Below the pieces are notes generated by a model. The model saw only the letters and a program-made list of their open reading frames with translations. It was not told where the DNA came from and made no database searches. Below are positions 1 through 8,786 of a DNA stretch of 64,000 nucleotides, piece after piece; positions within the stretch are counted from its first letter, which is position 1, and the number at the start of each line of letters is the position of its first letter. Position numbers and translations under genes: made by a program. The DNA comes from Bacteroidales bacterium UBA5433. GTDB lineage: Bacteria; Bacteroidota; Bacteroidia; Bacteroidales; UBA932. The stretch spans positions 10,053 to 74,052 of the forward strand of contig DIRP01000026.1 in the NCBI GenBank assembly GCA_002427525.1, read 5' to 3'.

Positions 1-555
1 GGTATTCTCAATACCTGCCGGAGTATAGACTACCGTTTGCAGGGCTTCTGTAAGCTGGTTGGACTGCATCAGACAAAATGTCCCTATCAGGCCAAACGTA
101 GAAAAGAGCACGGCAAGCGGTTTCCATTTTTTCCCCAGCCCTTCTGTAATCATATACATGGTTCCCCCCTGTAATTCACCGGCACTGTCCCTGCCTTTGT
201 ACATGACGGCCAGGGTACCTTCAAAAAATTTGGTGGCCATCCCTACACAGGCACTGACCCACATCCAAAAAATAGCACCGGGCCCGCCAAGTGTGATGGC
301 TACAGCAACACCCGAAATGTTTCCCAAACCTACCGTTGCAGCAATGGCCGAAGTAAGGGCCTGAAAAGAACTCAGCTGTCCTTCTGCTTTTTCTTCTTTA
401 ACGCCAACTGCTTTTAAAGCCCTTCCGTAATAACGAAACGGAATAAACTTGGAATATACCAGAAAAAACAAGCCTCCTCCTATAAGGGTAAGGAAAAGAG
501 GCAAATTCAGCCACGAGCTGAATGTGTGAAGCAGGTTGCCTATAGTTTCAAACAT
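1..555 (-). CDS. Na+/alanine (AGCS family) symporter, N-terminal part
   Basis: The reading frame is open from an ATG at 555 to the window edge, giving 185 codons of the N-terminus; the rest lies outside. The protein contains TSAIAATVGLGNISGVA followed by TLGGPGAIFWMW and a FEGTLA stretch. These are hallmarks of the alanine/glycine:cation symporter family (DagA/AlsT), inner-membrane carriers that usually import small amino acids with Na+. Several hydrophobic segments are visible, the first at about residues 17-33. It starts 3 bases after the rpoD stop, so it is probably co-transcribed with rpoD. The exact substrate cannot be told. Confidence 0.9.
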   Translation of the reverse strand, partial: MFETIGNLLHTFSSWLNLPLFLTLIGGGLFFLVYSKFIPFRYYGRALKAVGVKEEKAEGQLSSFQALTSAIAATVGLGNISGVAVAITLGGPGAIFWMWVSACVGMATKFFEGTLAVMYKGRDSAGELQGGTMYMITEGLGKKWKPLAVLFSTFGLIGTFCLMQSNQLTEALQTVVYTPAGIENT

Positions 556-558
556 AGA

Positions 559-1419
559 CTACCCCAGATAAGCTTTCAATAATTTACTTCTGGCACTGTG
601 GCGCAGCCTGCGGATGGCTTTTTCTTTAATCTGGCGAACACGTTCCCGCGTCAGACCAAATTCTTCACCTATTTCTTCAAGCGTCATTTCCTGTGCACCA
701 ATTCCAAAAAAATACTTGATAATATCCCTTTCTCTTTTGGACAAAGTGGACAAGGCGCGTTCAATTTCTTTATTCAGACTCTCGTTTACCAAACCGCGGT
801 CTGCATTGGGCGAATCGTTATTGACCAGAACGTCCAGCAAACTGTTGTCCTCGCCGTCAATAAAAGGAGCGTCCACAGATACATGACGTCCCGAAACACG
901 AAGGGTATCGGAAATTTTTTCACTGGGTATATCCAATATCTCTGAGAGCTCGTCCGGAGAAGGTACCCGTTCATGCTCCTGCTCAAATTTAGAGAGCGCC
1001 CTGTTGATCTTATTCAAAGAACCTACCTGATTGAGTGGCAACCTTACAATCCGGCTCTGTTCTGCCAATGCCTGTAAAATAGATTGTCTGATCCACCAGA
1101 CAGCGTATGAAATAAATTTAAACCCACGGGTTTCATCAAACTTTTCTGCTGCTTTTATTAAGCCCAAATTGCCTTCGTTAATCAAATCCGGAAGGCTAAG
1201 TCCTTGATTTTGGTATTGTTTGGCAACAGACACTACAAACCTCAAATTAGCCCTTGTCAGTTTTTCAAGGGCCTGTTGATCTCCTTTTTTGATCCTCTGT
1301 GCCAATTCCACCTCTTCTTCAACAGAAATCAGATCTTCCCTGCCAATTTCCTGCAAATACTTATCCAGGGACGCACTTTCCCTGTTAGTAATTGATTTTG
1401 TAATTTTTAATTGTCTCAT
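559..1419 (-). CDS. rpoD: primary RNA polymerase sigma factor, Bacteroidetes short type
   Basis: A 286-residue sigma-70 protein starting [11 protein letters not shown], the usual length of the housekeeping sigma factor in Bacteroidetes, which lacks the long region 1.1 of other phyla. Region 1.2 is at about 15-45. Region 2 has the [20 protein letters not shown] core and the [10 protein letters not shown] segment. Region 4 near the C-terminus carries the helix-turn-helix [20 protein letters not shown]. It directs core RNA polymerase to most promoters, presumably the TAnnTTTG promoters found throughout this window. A hairpin with a U-tract ends just before the start codon, and the symporter gene follows 3 bases after the stop. 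Confidence 0.95.
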   Translation of the reverse strand: MRQLKITKSITNRESASLDKYLQEIGREDLISVEEEVELAQRIKKGDQQALEKLTRANLRFVVSVAKQYQNQGLSLPDLINEGNLGLIKAAEKFDETRGFKFISYAVWWIRQSILQALAEQSRIVRLPLNQVGSLNKINRALSKFEQEHERVPSPDELSEILDIPSEKISDTLRVSGRHVSVDAPFIDGEDNSLLDVLVNNDSPNADRGLVNESLNKEIERALSTLSKRERDIIKYFFGIGAQEMTLEEIGEEFGLTRERVRQIKEKAIRRLRHSARSKLLKAYLG

Positions 1420-1421
1420 TT

Positions 1422-1461
1422 AAAAAAAATCTAACTGCCCTCTTATACGTAAAAGGGCAGT
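1422..1461 (-). terminator. hairpin plus U-tract between the Deg protease gene and rpoD
   Basis: On the minus strand, ACTGCCCT (1454-1461) pairs with AGGGCAGT (1434-1441) across a short A/T-rich loop and is followed by TAG and a run of eight T at about 1422-1429. This has the form of an intrinsic terminator for the upstream Deg protease gene. The rpoD start codon at 1419 follows almost directly, so read-through here would set rpoD expression unless a promoter lies inside the leader. No clear TAnnTTTG box was found between 1462 and 1496. Confidence 0.65.
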
Positions 1462-1496
1462 TTAAGTTTCAAATTATGCTACATAATTGTAATGAA

Positions 1497-2942
1497 TCAA
1501 TTACCTAACGCATAATAATACACAGATCCATCCGGGTATTTACCCTCAATAAGCACCCCCCGCTCTGCCGTTTGCAAAGCTTGTGCGAATTGTTGAACGG
1601 TAGCAACAGGCTTCTGGTTTATATGTGTAATGACAAAACCTTTTTTAATGCCTGCGTCTTTTAATTTTCCATCTCCCAGAGATACCACTTCTATTCCGCC
1701 GCGGATTTTCAATTTGTCCCGCAGTTGTTTTCCGGCAACCTGCAACCCGGCTCCCATAAAATGGGTTACCTCTCCATCTGATTCCTTAATAATATGCGTA
1801 TCCCCGGTCTGACTTTGCAATGTGGCCGTTACAACCACCTCTTTGTTCCCCCTGAGCAATGTCAACCTGACTTTGTCACCGGGACTGTACCGGTTGATTT
1901 GCTCCTGAACAGCCGTTCCGGAATTGACTTCTGCGTTTTCCACCTTTATGAGAATATCACCTGTCTTTATTCCGGCTTTCTCGGCGGCACCTCCTTTTGT
2001 CAATTCGTGAATATATACACCTTTAATATCTTGTATATTCTTTTCTTTGGCCAAATCACCGGTAATGTCCTGCATGGTAATCCCCAACAAAGCCCTTTGG
2101 ACAATACCGTATTTACGGATATCCTCAACAACCTTTCGTGCCATATTGGCCGGTACTGCAAAAGAATACCCGTCATAAGAACCGGTACGGGTTGCAATCG
2201 CCGTATTAATACCTACAAGCTCCCCTTTTGCATTAACCAGGGCTCCTCCGGAATTTCCCGGATTAACAGCTGCGTCTGTCTGTATAAAGGCTTCTATCTT
2301 AAATTCCTCCCGGTAGGAAGGCAGGCTGCGCCCTTTGGCACTGACAATCCCGGCTGTTATGGTTGATCGCAGGTCGTAAGGATTCCCTATAGCAAGCACC
2401 CATTGCCCCAGACGTAATGCATCAGAATCTCCGTATTTCATAAAGGGCAATCCCGTGGCTTCAATTTTCAACAAAGCAATATCCGTGGCCGGATCTTTCC
2501 CTACCACCTTTCCATCAAACTGGCGTTTGTCATCCAGTGTAACTACCACCTCGTCTGCATCGTCAATGACATGCGTAGCCGTAATAATATACCCGTCTGA
2601 ACTTATAATTACCCCGGATCCGGCACCTAACTGTGGGCGCTGCTGCCGTGAATCACCGTATCCAAAGAAAAAATCCAATAAACTTTGCGGGCCTTGTATT
2701 GGCTGTCCACGCTTTACTACTTTAACGTGTACTACGGCTTTTACACCCGTCTCTGCAGCATATGTAAAATCCGGGTACTGAATTTCTGGCAGGGATACCT
2801 GCTGTACTACCGGTTCCTGCCCGGTTGTAATATACACTTTTTCAACATTTTTTGAAAATCCTGCAACATGGTTGACAAGTACTGTTGTCCCCACACTTAC
2901 CAACGCTGTAACAAGTACTACAAGTCCAATTCTCTTTTTCAT
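1497..2942 (-). CDS. Deg/HtrA-family periplasmic serine protease with two PDZ domains
   Basis: A 481-residue DegP/DegQ-type protease that degrades or refolds misfolded envelope proteins. Residues 1-28 form an N-terminal signal or anchor segment. The trypsin-like domain holds the triad His124 (TATHVI), Asp154 (DPATDIALLKI) and Ser231 (NPGNSGGALV). PDZ1 follows at about 280-375 (GVYIHELTKGGAAEKAGIKTG) and a weaker PDZ2 at about 390-475. Length and domain order fit Bacteroidetes Do-family proteases. It is transcribed leftwards towards rpoD and separated from it by a terminator-like hairpin. It is divergent from dapF, with a 62-base gap. Confidence 0.93.
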   Translation of the reverse strand: MKKRIGLVVLVTALVSVGTTVLVNHVAGFSKNVEKVYITTGQEPVVQQVSLPEIQYPDFTYAAETGVKAVVHVKVVKRGQPIQGPQSLLDFFFGYGDSRQQRPQLGAGSGVIISSDGYIITATHVIDDADEVVVTLDDKRQFDGKVVGKDPATDIALLKIEATGLPFMKYGDSDALRLGQWVLAIGNPYDLRSTITAGIVSAKGRSLPSYREEFKIEAFIQTDAAVNPGNSGGALVNAKGELVGINTAIATRTGSYDGYSFAVPANMARKVVEDIRKYGIVQRALLGITMQDITGDLAKEKNIQDIKGVYIHELTKGGAAEKAGIKTGDILIKVENAEVNSGTAVQEQINRYSPGDKVRLTLLRGNKEVVVTATLQSQTGDTHIIKESDGEVTHFMGAGLQVAGKQLRDKLKIRGGIEVVSLGDGKLKDAGIKKGFVITHINQKPVATVQQFAQALQTAERGVLIEGKYPDGSVYYYALGN

Positions 2943-2964
2943 AGCTATATTTCTTTTATTTATC

Positions 2965-2972
2965 TATTTTTG
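2965..2972 (+). promoter_or_regulatory. -7 promoter box for dapF
   Basis: TATTTTTG matches the Bacteroidetes -7 consensus TAnnTTTG and lies 32 bases before the dapF start. No good -33 element is seen at the usual spacing, so the assignment is tentative. Confidence 0.4.
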
Positions 2973-3004
2973 AAGAAAATATTTCAAAATTCATACCAAA
3001 GCTT

Positions 3005-3796
3005 ATGTTACTGCCATTTTGTAAATACCACGGAGCCGGAAACGATTTTATTCTCATTGACAACCTAAAAGGAGATATCCGGCTTACCTCTGAGCAGATC
3101 AGCTCCCTTTGCCACCGCAGGTTTGGCATTGGTGCAGACGGCCTTATGCTATTAGAGACTGCAAAAAAACCTTATGATTATTACATGGCTTTCTACAATT
3201 CAGACGGATCAGAAGGTACCATGTGTGGTAACGGCGGGCGGTGTTTGGTTGCCTTTGCCGACAGAACAGGCTTAAAAAGTCATGATTTCCTGGCTATTGA
3301 CGGAGAGCACCACGCTTCCATACTGGAAAAATCCGGAAATTATTCCCGTGTAAAATTGCAATTGGGCAATATAGATCAAGTCCGGGAACACGAAAAAGAC
3401 AGTTACATTGTAAATACCGGATCCCTGCATCTGGTACGGTTTGTCCCCAATGTTCAGGCTGTTGACGTAGCCACAGAAGGAGCTTACTGGCGGAACCACA
3501 GCAGCTTTGGAAAAGAAGGAATCAACGTAAATTTTGTCGAAATTCTGGACCCGGGATGCCTTTTTGTTCGAACGTTTGAGCGGGGAGTAGAAGCCGAGAC
3601 CTGGGCATGCGGGACCGGATCGGTAGCCAGTTCCCTGGCAGCCCGTGTTCATACACAAAGCGATAGAAACCTGTGGAATGTTCAGACAAAAGGAGGCAAC
3701 CTGCAAGCCGAGTTTCGCCCCCGGGGCGTGGGATTTGATAACGTCTTCCTTACCGGTGGTGCCGTTATGGTTTTTCAGGGAAACTTAGAGTTGTAA
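3005..3796 (+). CDS. dapF: diaminopimelate epimerase
   Basis: Converts LL- to meso-diaminopimelate, the last step before lysine and the source of the peptidoglycan cross-linking residue. The 263-residue protein starts with the family motif KYHGAGNDF. It carries both catalytic cysteines: Cys74 in MCGNGGRC and Cys202 in ACGTGSVAS. The length is normal. The last 32 bases overlap the 3' end of the convergent yggS gene. lysA, the next enzyme of the pathway, is encoded about 8 kb away. Confidence 0.95.
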   Translation: MLLPFCKYHGAGNDFILIDNLKGDIRLTSEQISSLCHRRFGIGADGLMLLETAKKPYDYYMAFYNSDGSEGTMCGNGGRCLVAFADRTGLKSHDFLAIDGEHHASILEKSGNYSRVKLQLGNIDQVREHEKDSYIVNTGSLHLVRFVPNVQAVDVATEGAYWRNHSSFGKEGINVNFVEILDPGCLFVRTFERGVEAETWACGTGSVASSLAARVHTQSDRNLWNVQTKGGNLQAEFRPRGVGFDNVFLTGGAVMVFQGNLEL

Positions 3797-4445
3797 GCCG
3801 AGGCGGGAAAATAGCACTGCCAATCCTGACCATGGTACTGCCTTCTTCAAGGGCCACGGTATAGTCTTGCGTCATGCCCATAGAGCAATGCACAAAAGCC
3901 GGTTCGTCTGCAAACGGGCCGGTTTTTAATGTATCAAACAAAGTCCGCAGTGTTTGGAATTCACTTCTTACCAACGATTTATCTTCTGTAAAAGAGGCCA
4001 TCCCCATCAATCCGCACACCCTCACATGAGTCCATGCCTCTTTTTGTATTTCCAATACTTCTTTGGGACTGTACCCGTGCTTTGTGTCCTCGCTGGCAAT
4101 ATGTACCTGTAGCAATACGTCTTGTACTATGCCAAGCTTTTCTGCCTGTAGGTCTATGGCGCGCAAGAGTCGTGTTCTGTCTACTGACTGAATGAGTACC
4201 GCTTTGCCAACCACATCTTTCACTTTATTTGTTTGCAAGTGCCCTATAAAATGCCATTGGATGTCGTGTGGCAATACAGGGATTTTTTCAAGTAATTCCT
4301 GGGATCTGTTTTCACCAAAAATGTGTTGTCCCGCTTCGTAAGCTTCCCGTACCAGCGAAACCGTTTGAAATTTGGATACTGCCACCAAAGTTACTTCCCG
4401 GGGAAGCGATAAGCGCAGCCGTTTTATATTCTCGGCAATTGTCAT
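3765..4445 (-). CDS. yggS: YggS/PLPBP-family pyridoxal-phosphate homeostasis protein
   Basis: A 226-residue single-domain PLP-binding protein of the YggS/PROSC family, which buffers cellular pyridoxal phosphate rather than catalysing a known reaction. Lys25 in VAVSKFQ is the expected PLP lysine. FGENRSQELLEK, WHFIGHLQTNK and GLMGMASF are family signatures, and the phosphate-binding end is CSMGMTQDY with VRIGSAIFP. Its start overlaps the end of yidC by 4 bases (ATGA), so the two are translationally linked. Its 3' end overlaps dapF on the other strand. Confidence 0.92.
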   Translation of the reverse strand: MTIAENIKRLRLSLPREVTLVAVSKFQTVSLVREAYEAGQHIFGENRSQELLEKIPVLPHDIQWHFIGHLQTNKVKDVVGKAVLIQSVDRTRLLRAIDLQAEKLGIVQDVLLQVHIASEDTKHGYSPKEVLEIQKEAWTHVRVCGLMGMASFTEDKSLVRSEFQTLRTLFDTLKTGPFADEPAFVHCSMGMTQDYTVALEEGSTMVRIGSAIFPPRLTTLSFPEKP

Positions 4446-6331
4446 TTTTTATTTTTCATCTGCTGCTGCTGTTGCCGTTGCATCTCTTCCAACCTTTTTT
4501 GAAATTTCGATTTTTTAGGCGTTGCAGGAGCTTTAGCTGCTTTCTCTTTTAATTTTTTGTACAGTTCTTCTTCATTTACAAAAAACTTTTGGAAAATCCA
4601 TGTTTGTAACATGGTGGTAAGATTGGACAACAGGTAATAATAACTGAGTGCAGCCGACAGATTGTTAGCTACCGTAAGCATCATAATGGGCATAAAGTAG
4701 AGCATCATCCCCTGCATGCCCGGCATTTGCTGGTTACCGGCCTGTTGTTTCATGTTCATTTTGGAATACAAAAACATGGATACGGCCATTAACAAGGCAA
4801 ACAAACTTATATGGTCCCCGTACAGGGGTATATTAAAGGGCAGATCCAAAATAGAATCGTACCCACTCAGGTCATCTGCCCACAGAAATCCTTGTTGACG
4901 CAGCTCAATGGATCCCGGGAAAAAGCGGAACATGGCAAAAAGAATGGGCATCTGGAAAAACATGGGCCAACAACCTCCCATCATTTTGACGCCTGTCTTT
5001 TTATACAAATCCATAGTTTCCTGCTGCTTTTTCATCGCATCATCCTTCTTTGGATATTTTTCATTGATCTTGTCAATTTCCGGTTTAAGTACCCGCATCT
5101 TGGCAGAAGACAAATGAGATTTATACGTAAAGGGCGACACGATCAACTTAATGAACAGGGTCATAATCAAAATGATCAACCCAAAGTTTCCAATAAAACG
5201 GTTCAGCAAATTGAACGTGGGAATAATCAGAAAACGGTTAATCCAACTGATTAGAAAACCTCCCAGGGGAAGGATTTGCTCGAAGGAACGATCATACTCT
5301 TTAAGTGCGTAGTATCCATTGGGACCAAAATAAAATTGCAAAGGAATATTCTGTTCCGGTGATGCCTGGTAAGGCAGTTGCATAAAAGCACGGCAATCCA
5401 TAAGAAGGGAATCCGGATTGTCCGGTGCATAAAAACGGAACGACATATCTCCGCTGTTAAAACTCTGATCGGAAATAAAAATCGCAGAGAAGAACTGCTG
5501 CTGGAAAGCCAGCCATTCAACACGCGTTTTGACAGACTGACTTGCCTCGGCTTTCCGCATCCCCAGTTTTTCTACGTCTTTTGTATTGGGGTATTTATAA
5601 GCAACTGTGGAATAGTTTTTTTCGTTGTTGAACCCTTTCTCCAGATGGCGTACATGTACATTCCAATTCAGGTCCATCTGCGTTACGTTCCTGGGAATGA
5701 ACCTATCCATTCCTATCAGGTTCATAGAAAGGTTAAGCAGGTAGGAATCTTCTTCAAGAACGTAGGCATACTCTATATAAGATGCGTTATCAAAATACAG
5801 GCGAAAGAGCAATTCATTATTTTCCTGATTTTCCTGTACGTCAAAAAAGAAGTTCCCTGTATTTATCTGTTCACCGGCAAACAGTTCCAATTCCAGTTTG
5901 TTAATAGGCCCTTCAAAAAACAGCAAACTATCCCCGGCATACGTTTTGAAATTTTTTATCTGTACACTATAGGGCCTGCCTCCCAGGTTGGAAAAAACAA
6001 TCCTGAGTTTTTCATTCTCAAGAACATGAAAAGCTTCCTCCCCCTCATGGTGTCTGTTCAGCCAGGTGTTGGTATAGCGTTGCCCTGTAGTTCCTGCTGT
6101 AGTTCCTTTAGTTTCTGCTGTAACCTGTTCTTCCTGAACTGTCTTTCCACCATCCTGTAGTACTCCCTCAGGGTCAGCCGATAACATAAGCTCTATTGCT
6201 TGTGCACGGGCAATAGAATCCTGAACAAATTGTACTCTTTGCTGTTCCTTAGCCACTTTGGAATTGTACATACTAAATCCCACCAAAATGGCCCCTATCA
6301 GCAAAACGGCCCAAACTGTATTTTTATTCAT
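4442..6331 (-). CDS. yidC: YidC/Oxa1 membrane protein insertase
   Basis: Inserts proteins into the inner membrane, alone or with SecYEG. The 629 residues include an N-terminal membrane anchor (about 6-22), a large periplasmic beta-sandwich domain (about 75-340), and the conserved C-terminal insertase core. That core holds GGCWPMFFQMPILFAMF and later LSYYYLLSNLTTMLQTWI. The tail is lysine- and glutamine-rich, which is common in YidC proteins that bind ribosomes. Length is typical for Bacteroidetes. It overlaps the DUF349 gene upstream by 8 bases and yggS downstream by 4. Confidence 0.95.
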   Translation of the reverse strand: MNKNTVWAVLLIGAILVGFSMYNSKVAKEQQRVQFVQDSIARAQAIELMLSADPEGVLQDGGKTVQEEQVTAETKGTTAGTTGQRYTNTWLNRHHEGEEAFHVLENEKLRIVFSNLGGRPYSVQIKNFKTYAGDSLLFFEGPINKLELELFAGEQINTGNFFFDVQENQENNELLFRLYFDNASYIEYAYVLEEDSYLLNLSMNLIGMDRFIPRNVTQMDLNWNVHVRHLEKGFNNEKNYSTVAYKYPNTKDVEKLGMRKAEASQSVKTRVEWLAFQQQFFSAIFISDQSFNSGDMSFRFYAPDNPDSLLMDCRAFMQLPYQASPEQNIPLQFYFGPNGYYALKEYDRSFEQILPLGGFLISWINRFLIIPTFNLLNRFIGNFGLIILIMTLFIKLIVSPFTYKSHLSSAKMRVLKPEIDKINEKYPKKDDAMKKQQETMDLYKKTGVKMMGGCWPMFFQMPILFAMFRFFPGSIELRQQGFLWADDLSGYDSILDLPFNIPLYGDHISLFALLMAVSMFLYSKMNMKQQAGNQQMPGMQGMMLYFMPIMMLTVANNLSAALSYYYLLSNLTTMLQTWIFQKFFVNEEELYKKLKEKAAKAPATPKKSKFQKRLEEMQRQQQQQMKNKK

Positions 6332-8012
6332 TGCTTTCTATTTGTTTGATCTTTTCTTCCAGTTCACCCAGCTCCTTTCTGGCTGCTTCTATCTTTCTAC
6401 AGGTGTCTGCAATGATCTTATCAGCATTTTTAGATTTAGCAAAAAATCCCATATTGTTTTCCCAAACAGCAATCTCCGATTCCAATTGACGGAAACGCTG
6501 AATAAATTTATCGCGTCCGCTGCGGGGTTCGTCCGAACGTCCTCTGTTGCTGCGGTACCCGCCTCTTTTTTCTGAAGATTCCGGATTTAAATGCCCAAAA
6601 TGCTTGTTTATTGCATTTTTGTATGCATTATTAATTTTCTCTTTTTCTTTAACCGGTACAAACCCTATCTGCCCCCATCTGTTCTGGAATTCTCTGAGCA
6701 ATGCTGCCGGGTCTCCGGCCGTTGTCGGATCAAGCGACTCCAATTCCGCTATCAGGGCTTCTTTGGCTTTCAGGTTGTCTTCATAGGAAGCATCCTGTTG
6801 TGAGAAATGTTCCGATTTTCGGGTAAAAAACACATCACAGGCAGAACGAAAACGTTTCCAGATGGCATCTGCCTGTTTTCTGGGAACAGGTCCAATTTCT
6901 TTCCACTGTTTCTGCAAATGAATAAGCTGATCCGTTGTTCTACGCCAATCATCACTCATGTTAATGGATTCTGCCTGTTCACACAAAGCTGTTTTGTGGA
7001 CCAGGTTATCCTGCATTTCCTTTTTAAAGTCTGTATAAAATTCGCGTTTCTGACCATAGAACTTATCGCAAGCAGCACGAAACCGGTCGTATACCTTCTG
7101 GTTTTCTTTTTTTGTTGCAAAGCCAATGGTTCTCCATTCCTTTTGCAAGGCTTCCATTTCTTTGGCATTTTTGTTCCAGTTAATGCCATCGTCGTCTGCT
7201 TTTTCTGCTATAGCTTCTGCTTTCTCACATAGAACAAGCTTCTCTTCCAGATTTTTACGCTGGTCTTTCTTCTGCTCTTCAAAATGCTCCTGATGCCTGA
7301 TATTAATAGCTGTAGTACTTTTTTTGAACCGTTCCCACATAGATTCCCTCAAGTGACGCGCAATGGGACCTGTTTCCCGCCATTCTTCATGTAGCTTTTG
7401 CAGTTTATGAAAAGCCGATACAACGTTGGGTTCTTCTTCAAGGGCTTCTGCCCGTTCACACAGTTTCTCTTTAATCTCTTGATTTCGCTTGAAATCCAAA
7501 TCCCGCAATTCGTTGTTGATTTTTACATAGTCGTAAAATTTTTCAACATAATGCTGGTAGGTTTCCCATATATCTTTTGTTCTGGACAGGGGTACAGGAC
7601 CTACTTCTTTCCAATGCAACTGAAGGGAACGAAATTCAGGAAATGTATGGTTGATATCTTCCTGTTTATCCAAAAGTGCCTTTATCCCCTCAATGATAGA
7701 TAGTTTTTCTTCCAGATTCCTTTCTTTTTGCTGTTCAATATTACGCAGCAAATCTGCCCTAAGCACCTTATAACGGGCATACAATTTTTTAAACGCGGCT
7801 TCCTCGGCACTTTCCTGTATTTTTTCAGGCGCTTCTTCACCGGGTTCCGGCGTGGGCTGGTCTTTCTTTAACAATTTGTAAAAACAAGACTTAATGGTTT
7901 CTGCATTTTTATGCATCTCTGTCTTGTCTTCTGCTTCTATGAGTTGTTCAAAAACACCAAGAAGTTCAGGAATACTCATGGATGTAAAATCCGTACTCTT
8001 ATCAGGATCCAT
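6324..8012 (-). CDS. DUF349-repeat protein
   Basis: A soluble, highly charged, helical 562-residue protein with about five DUF349 repeats. Each has a pattern such as LQKEWRTIGFATKKENQKVYDRFRAACD or a relative of it, with conserved W-x-x-x-G-x-x-P/T cores. DUF349 proteins are widespread in Bacteroidetes but have no settled function. I chose the ATG at 8012 (MDPDKSTDF). An upstream TTG at 8048 lies inside a -7 promoter box and cannot be in the transcript. The gene heads a DUF349-yidC-yggS operon with overlapping ends. Confidence 0.85.
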   Translation of the reverse strand: MDPDKSTDFTSMSIPELLGVFEQLIEAEDKTEMHKNAETIKSCFYKLLKKDQPTPEPGEEAPEKIQESAEEAAFKKLYARYKVLRADLLRNIEQQKERNLEEKLSIIEGIKALLDKQEDINHTFPEFRSLQLHWKEVGPVPLSRTKDIWETYQHYVEKFYDYVKINNELRDLDFKRNQEIKEKLCERAEALEEEPNVVSAFHKLQKLHEEWRETGPIARHLRESMWERFKKSTTAINIRHQEHFEEQKKDQRKNLEEKLVLCEKAEAIAEKADDDGINWNKNAKEMEALQKEWRTIGFATKKENQKVYDRFRAACDKFYGQKREFYTDFKKEMQDNLVHKTALCEQAESINMSDDWRRTTDQLIHLQKQWKEIGPVPRKQADAIWKRFRSACDVFFTRKSEHFSQQDASYEDNLKAKEALIAELESLDPTTAGDPAALLREFQNRWGQIGFVPVKEKEKINNAYKNAINKHFGHLNPESSEKRGGYRSNRGRSDEPRSGRDKFIQRFRQLESEIAVWENNMGFFAKSKNADKIIADTCRKIEAARKELGELEEKIKQIESNE

Positions 8013-8045
8013 TTTACTTAGAAAGGAATTAGTATTTATAGCTTG

Positions 8046-8053
8046 CAAATGTA
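8046..8053 (-). promoter_or_regulatory. -7 promoter box for the DUF349-yidC-yggS operon
   Basis: TACATTTG on the minus strand matches TAnnTTTG. Transcription would begin near 8039, about 27 bases before the ATG at 8012. This box decides the start codon of the DUF349 gene. Confidence 0.5.
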
Positions 8054-8083
8054 ATGAAAAACTACAATATATTGAATAATGAT

Positions 8084-8091
8084 TACTTTTG
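8084..8091 (+). promoter_or_regulatory. -7 promoter box for trmD
   Basis: TACTTTTG matches TAnnTTTG and is followed by C. It ends only 7 bases before the trmD ATG at 8099, so the transcript would have little or no leader. No clear -33 element is seen. Confidence 0.5.
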
Positions 8092-8098
8092 CTTTACT

Positions 8099-8776
8099 AT
8101 GAGACTTGACATTATTACAGTTCTTCCCGCTTTGCTGGAAAGCCCGCTTTCCCATTCTATTGTTAAAAGAGCCAGGGAACGCTCTCTGGCAGAGATTGTA
8201 ATTCATGATTTAAGACCTTATGGGAAAGGTAAATACAGACAAACAGACGATTATCCTTTTGGCGGAGGTGCCGGCATGGTGCTGATGGTAGAACCTGTGT
8301 ACCGTCTGATTGAAGAATTGAAAAAGGAACGTACGTATGATGAAATCATATATACAGCACCGGACGGATTGCCTTTTACACAAAAAGAGGCCAACCGCCT
8401 GTCGTGCCTGAAAAACATCATTCTCTTGTGTGGCCATTACAAAGGAGTTGACCAACGAATCAGGGACCATCTGGTTACACGTGAACTTTCTATTGGTGAT
8501 TATGTTTTAAGTGGTGGGGAGCTGGCTGCTGCCGTCATTACAGATGCTGTTGTCAGGTTACTTCCCGGAGCAATGTCAGACGGATCGTCGGCCCTAACAG
8601 ATACATTCCAGGACAACCTGCTTGCCCCTCCCATTTATACCCGTCCTGCCAATTTCAAAGGCTGGGAAGTGCCGGAAGTACTCTTGAGCGGAGATCCTGA
8701 GAAAATTTTGGAATGGCAGGAAAAAGAAAGCCTGAGCCGCACAGAACGCCTCAGGCCCGATTTGTTAGACAGATAA
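8099..8776 (+). CDS. trmD: tRNA (guanine-N1)-methyltransferase (m1G37)
   Basis: Methylates G37 next to the anticodon of several tRNAs using S-adenosylmethionine and so prevents frameshifting. The 225-residue protein starts [15 protein letters not shown]. It has the SPOUT trefoil-knot signatures [20 protein letters not shown] and [13 protein letters not shown], and ends with the expected helical domain ([12 protein letters not shown]). I chose the ATG at 8099, because an upstream in-frame ATG at 8054 would precede the promoter box. It converges on folD with a gap of 10 bases. Confidence 0.95.
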   Translation: MRLDIITVLPALLESPLSHSIVKRARERSLAEIVIHDLRPYGKGKYRQTDDYPFGGGAGMVLMVEPVYRLIEELKKERTYDEIIYTAPDGLPFTQKEANRLSCLKNIILLCGHYKGVDQRIRDHLVTRELSIGDYVLSGGELAAAVITDAVVRLLPGAMSDGSSALTDTFQDNLLAPPIYTRPANFKGWEVPEVLLSGDPEKILEWQEKESLSRTERLRPDLLDR

Positions 8777-8786
8777 CTGCAGGTGG

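Noticed and set aside
5378..6160. 260-codon open frame on the plus strand opposite yidC
   Set aside because: It lies wholly inside the strongly supported yidC gene, its product has no recognisable motif and its composition is that of an antisense shadow.
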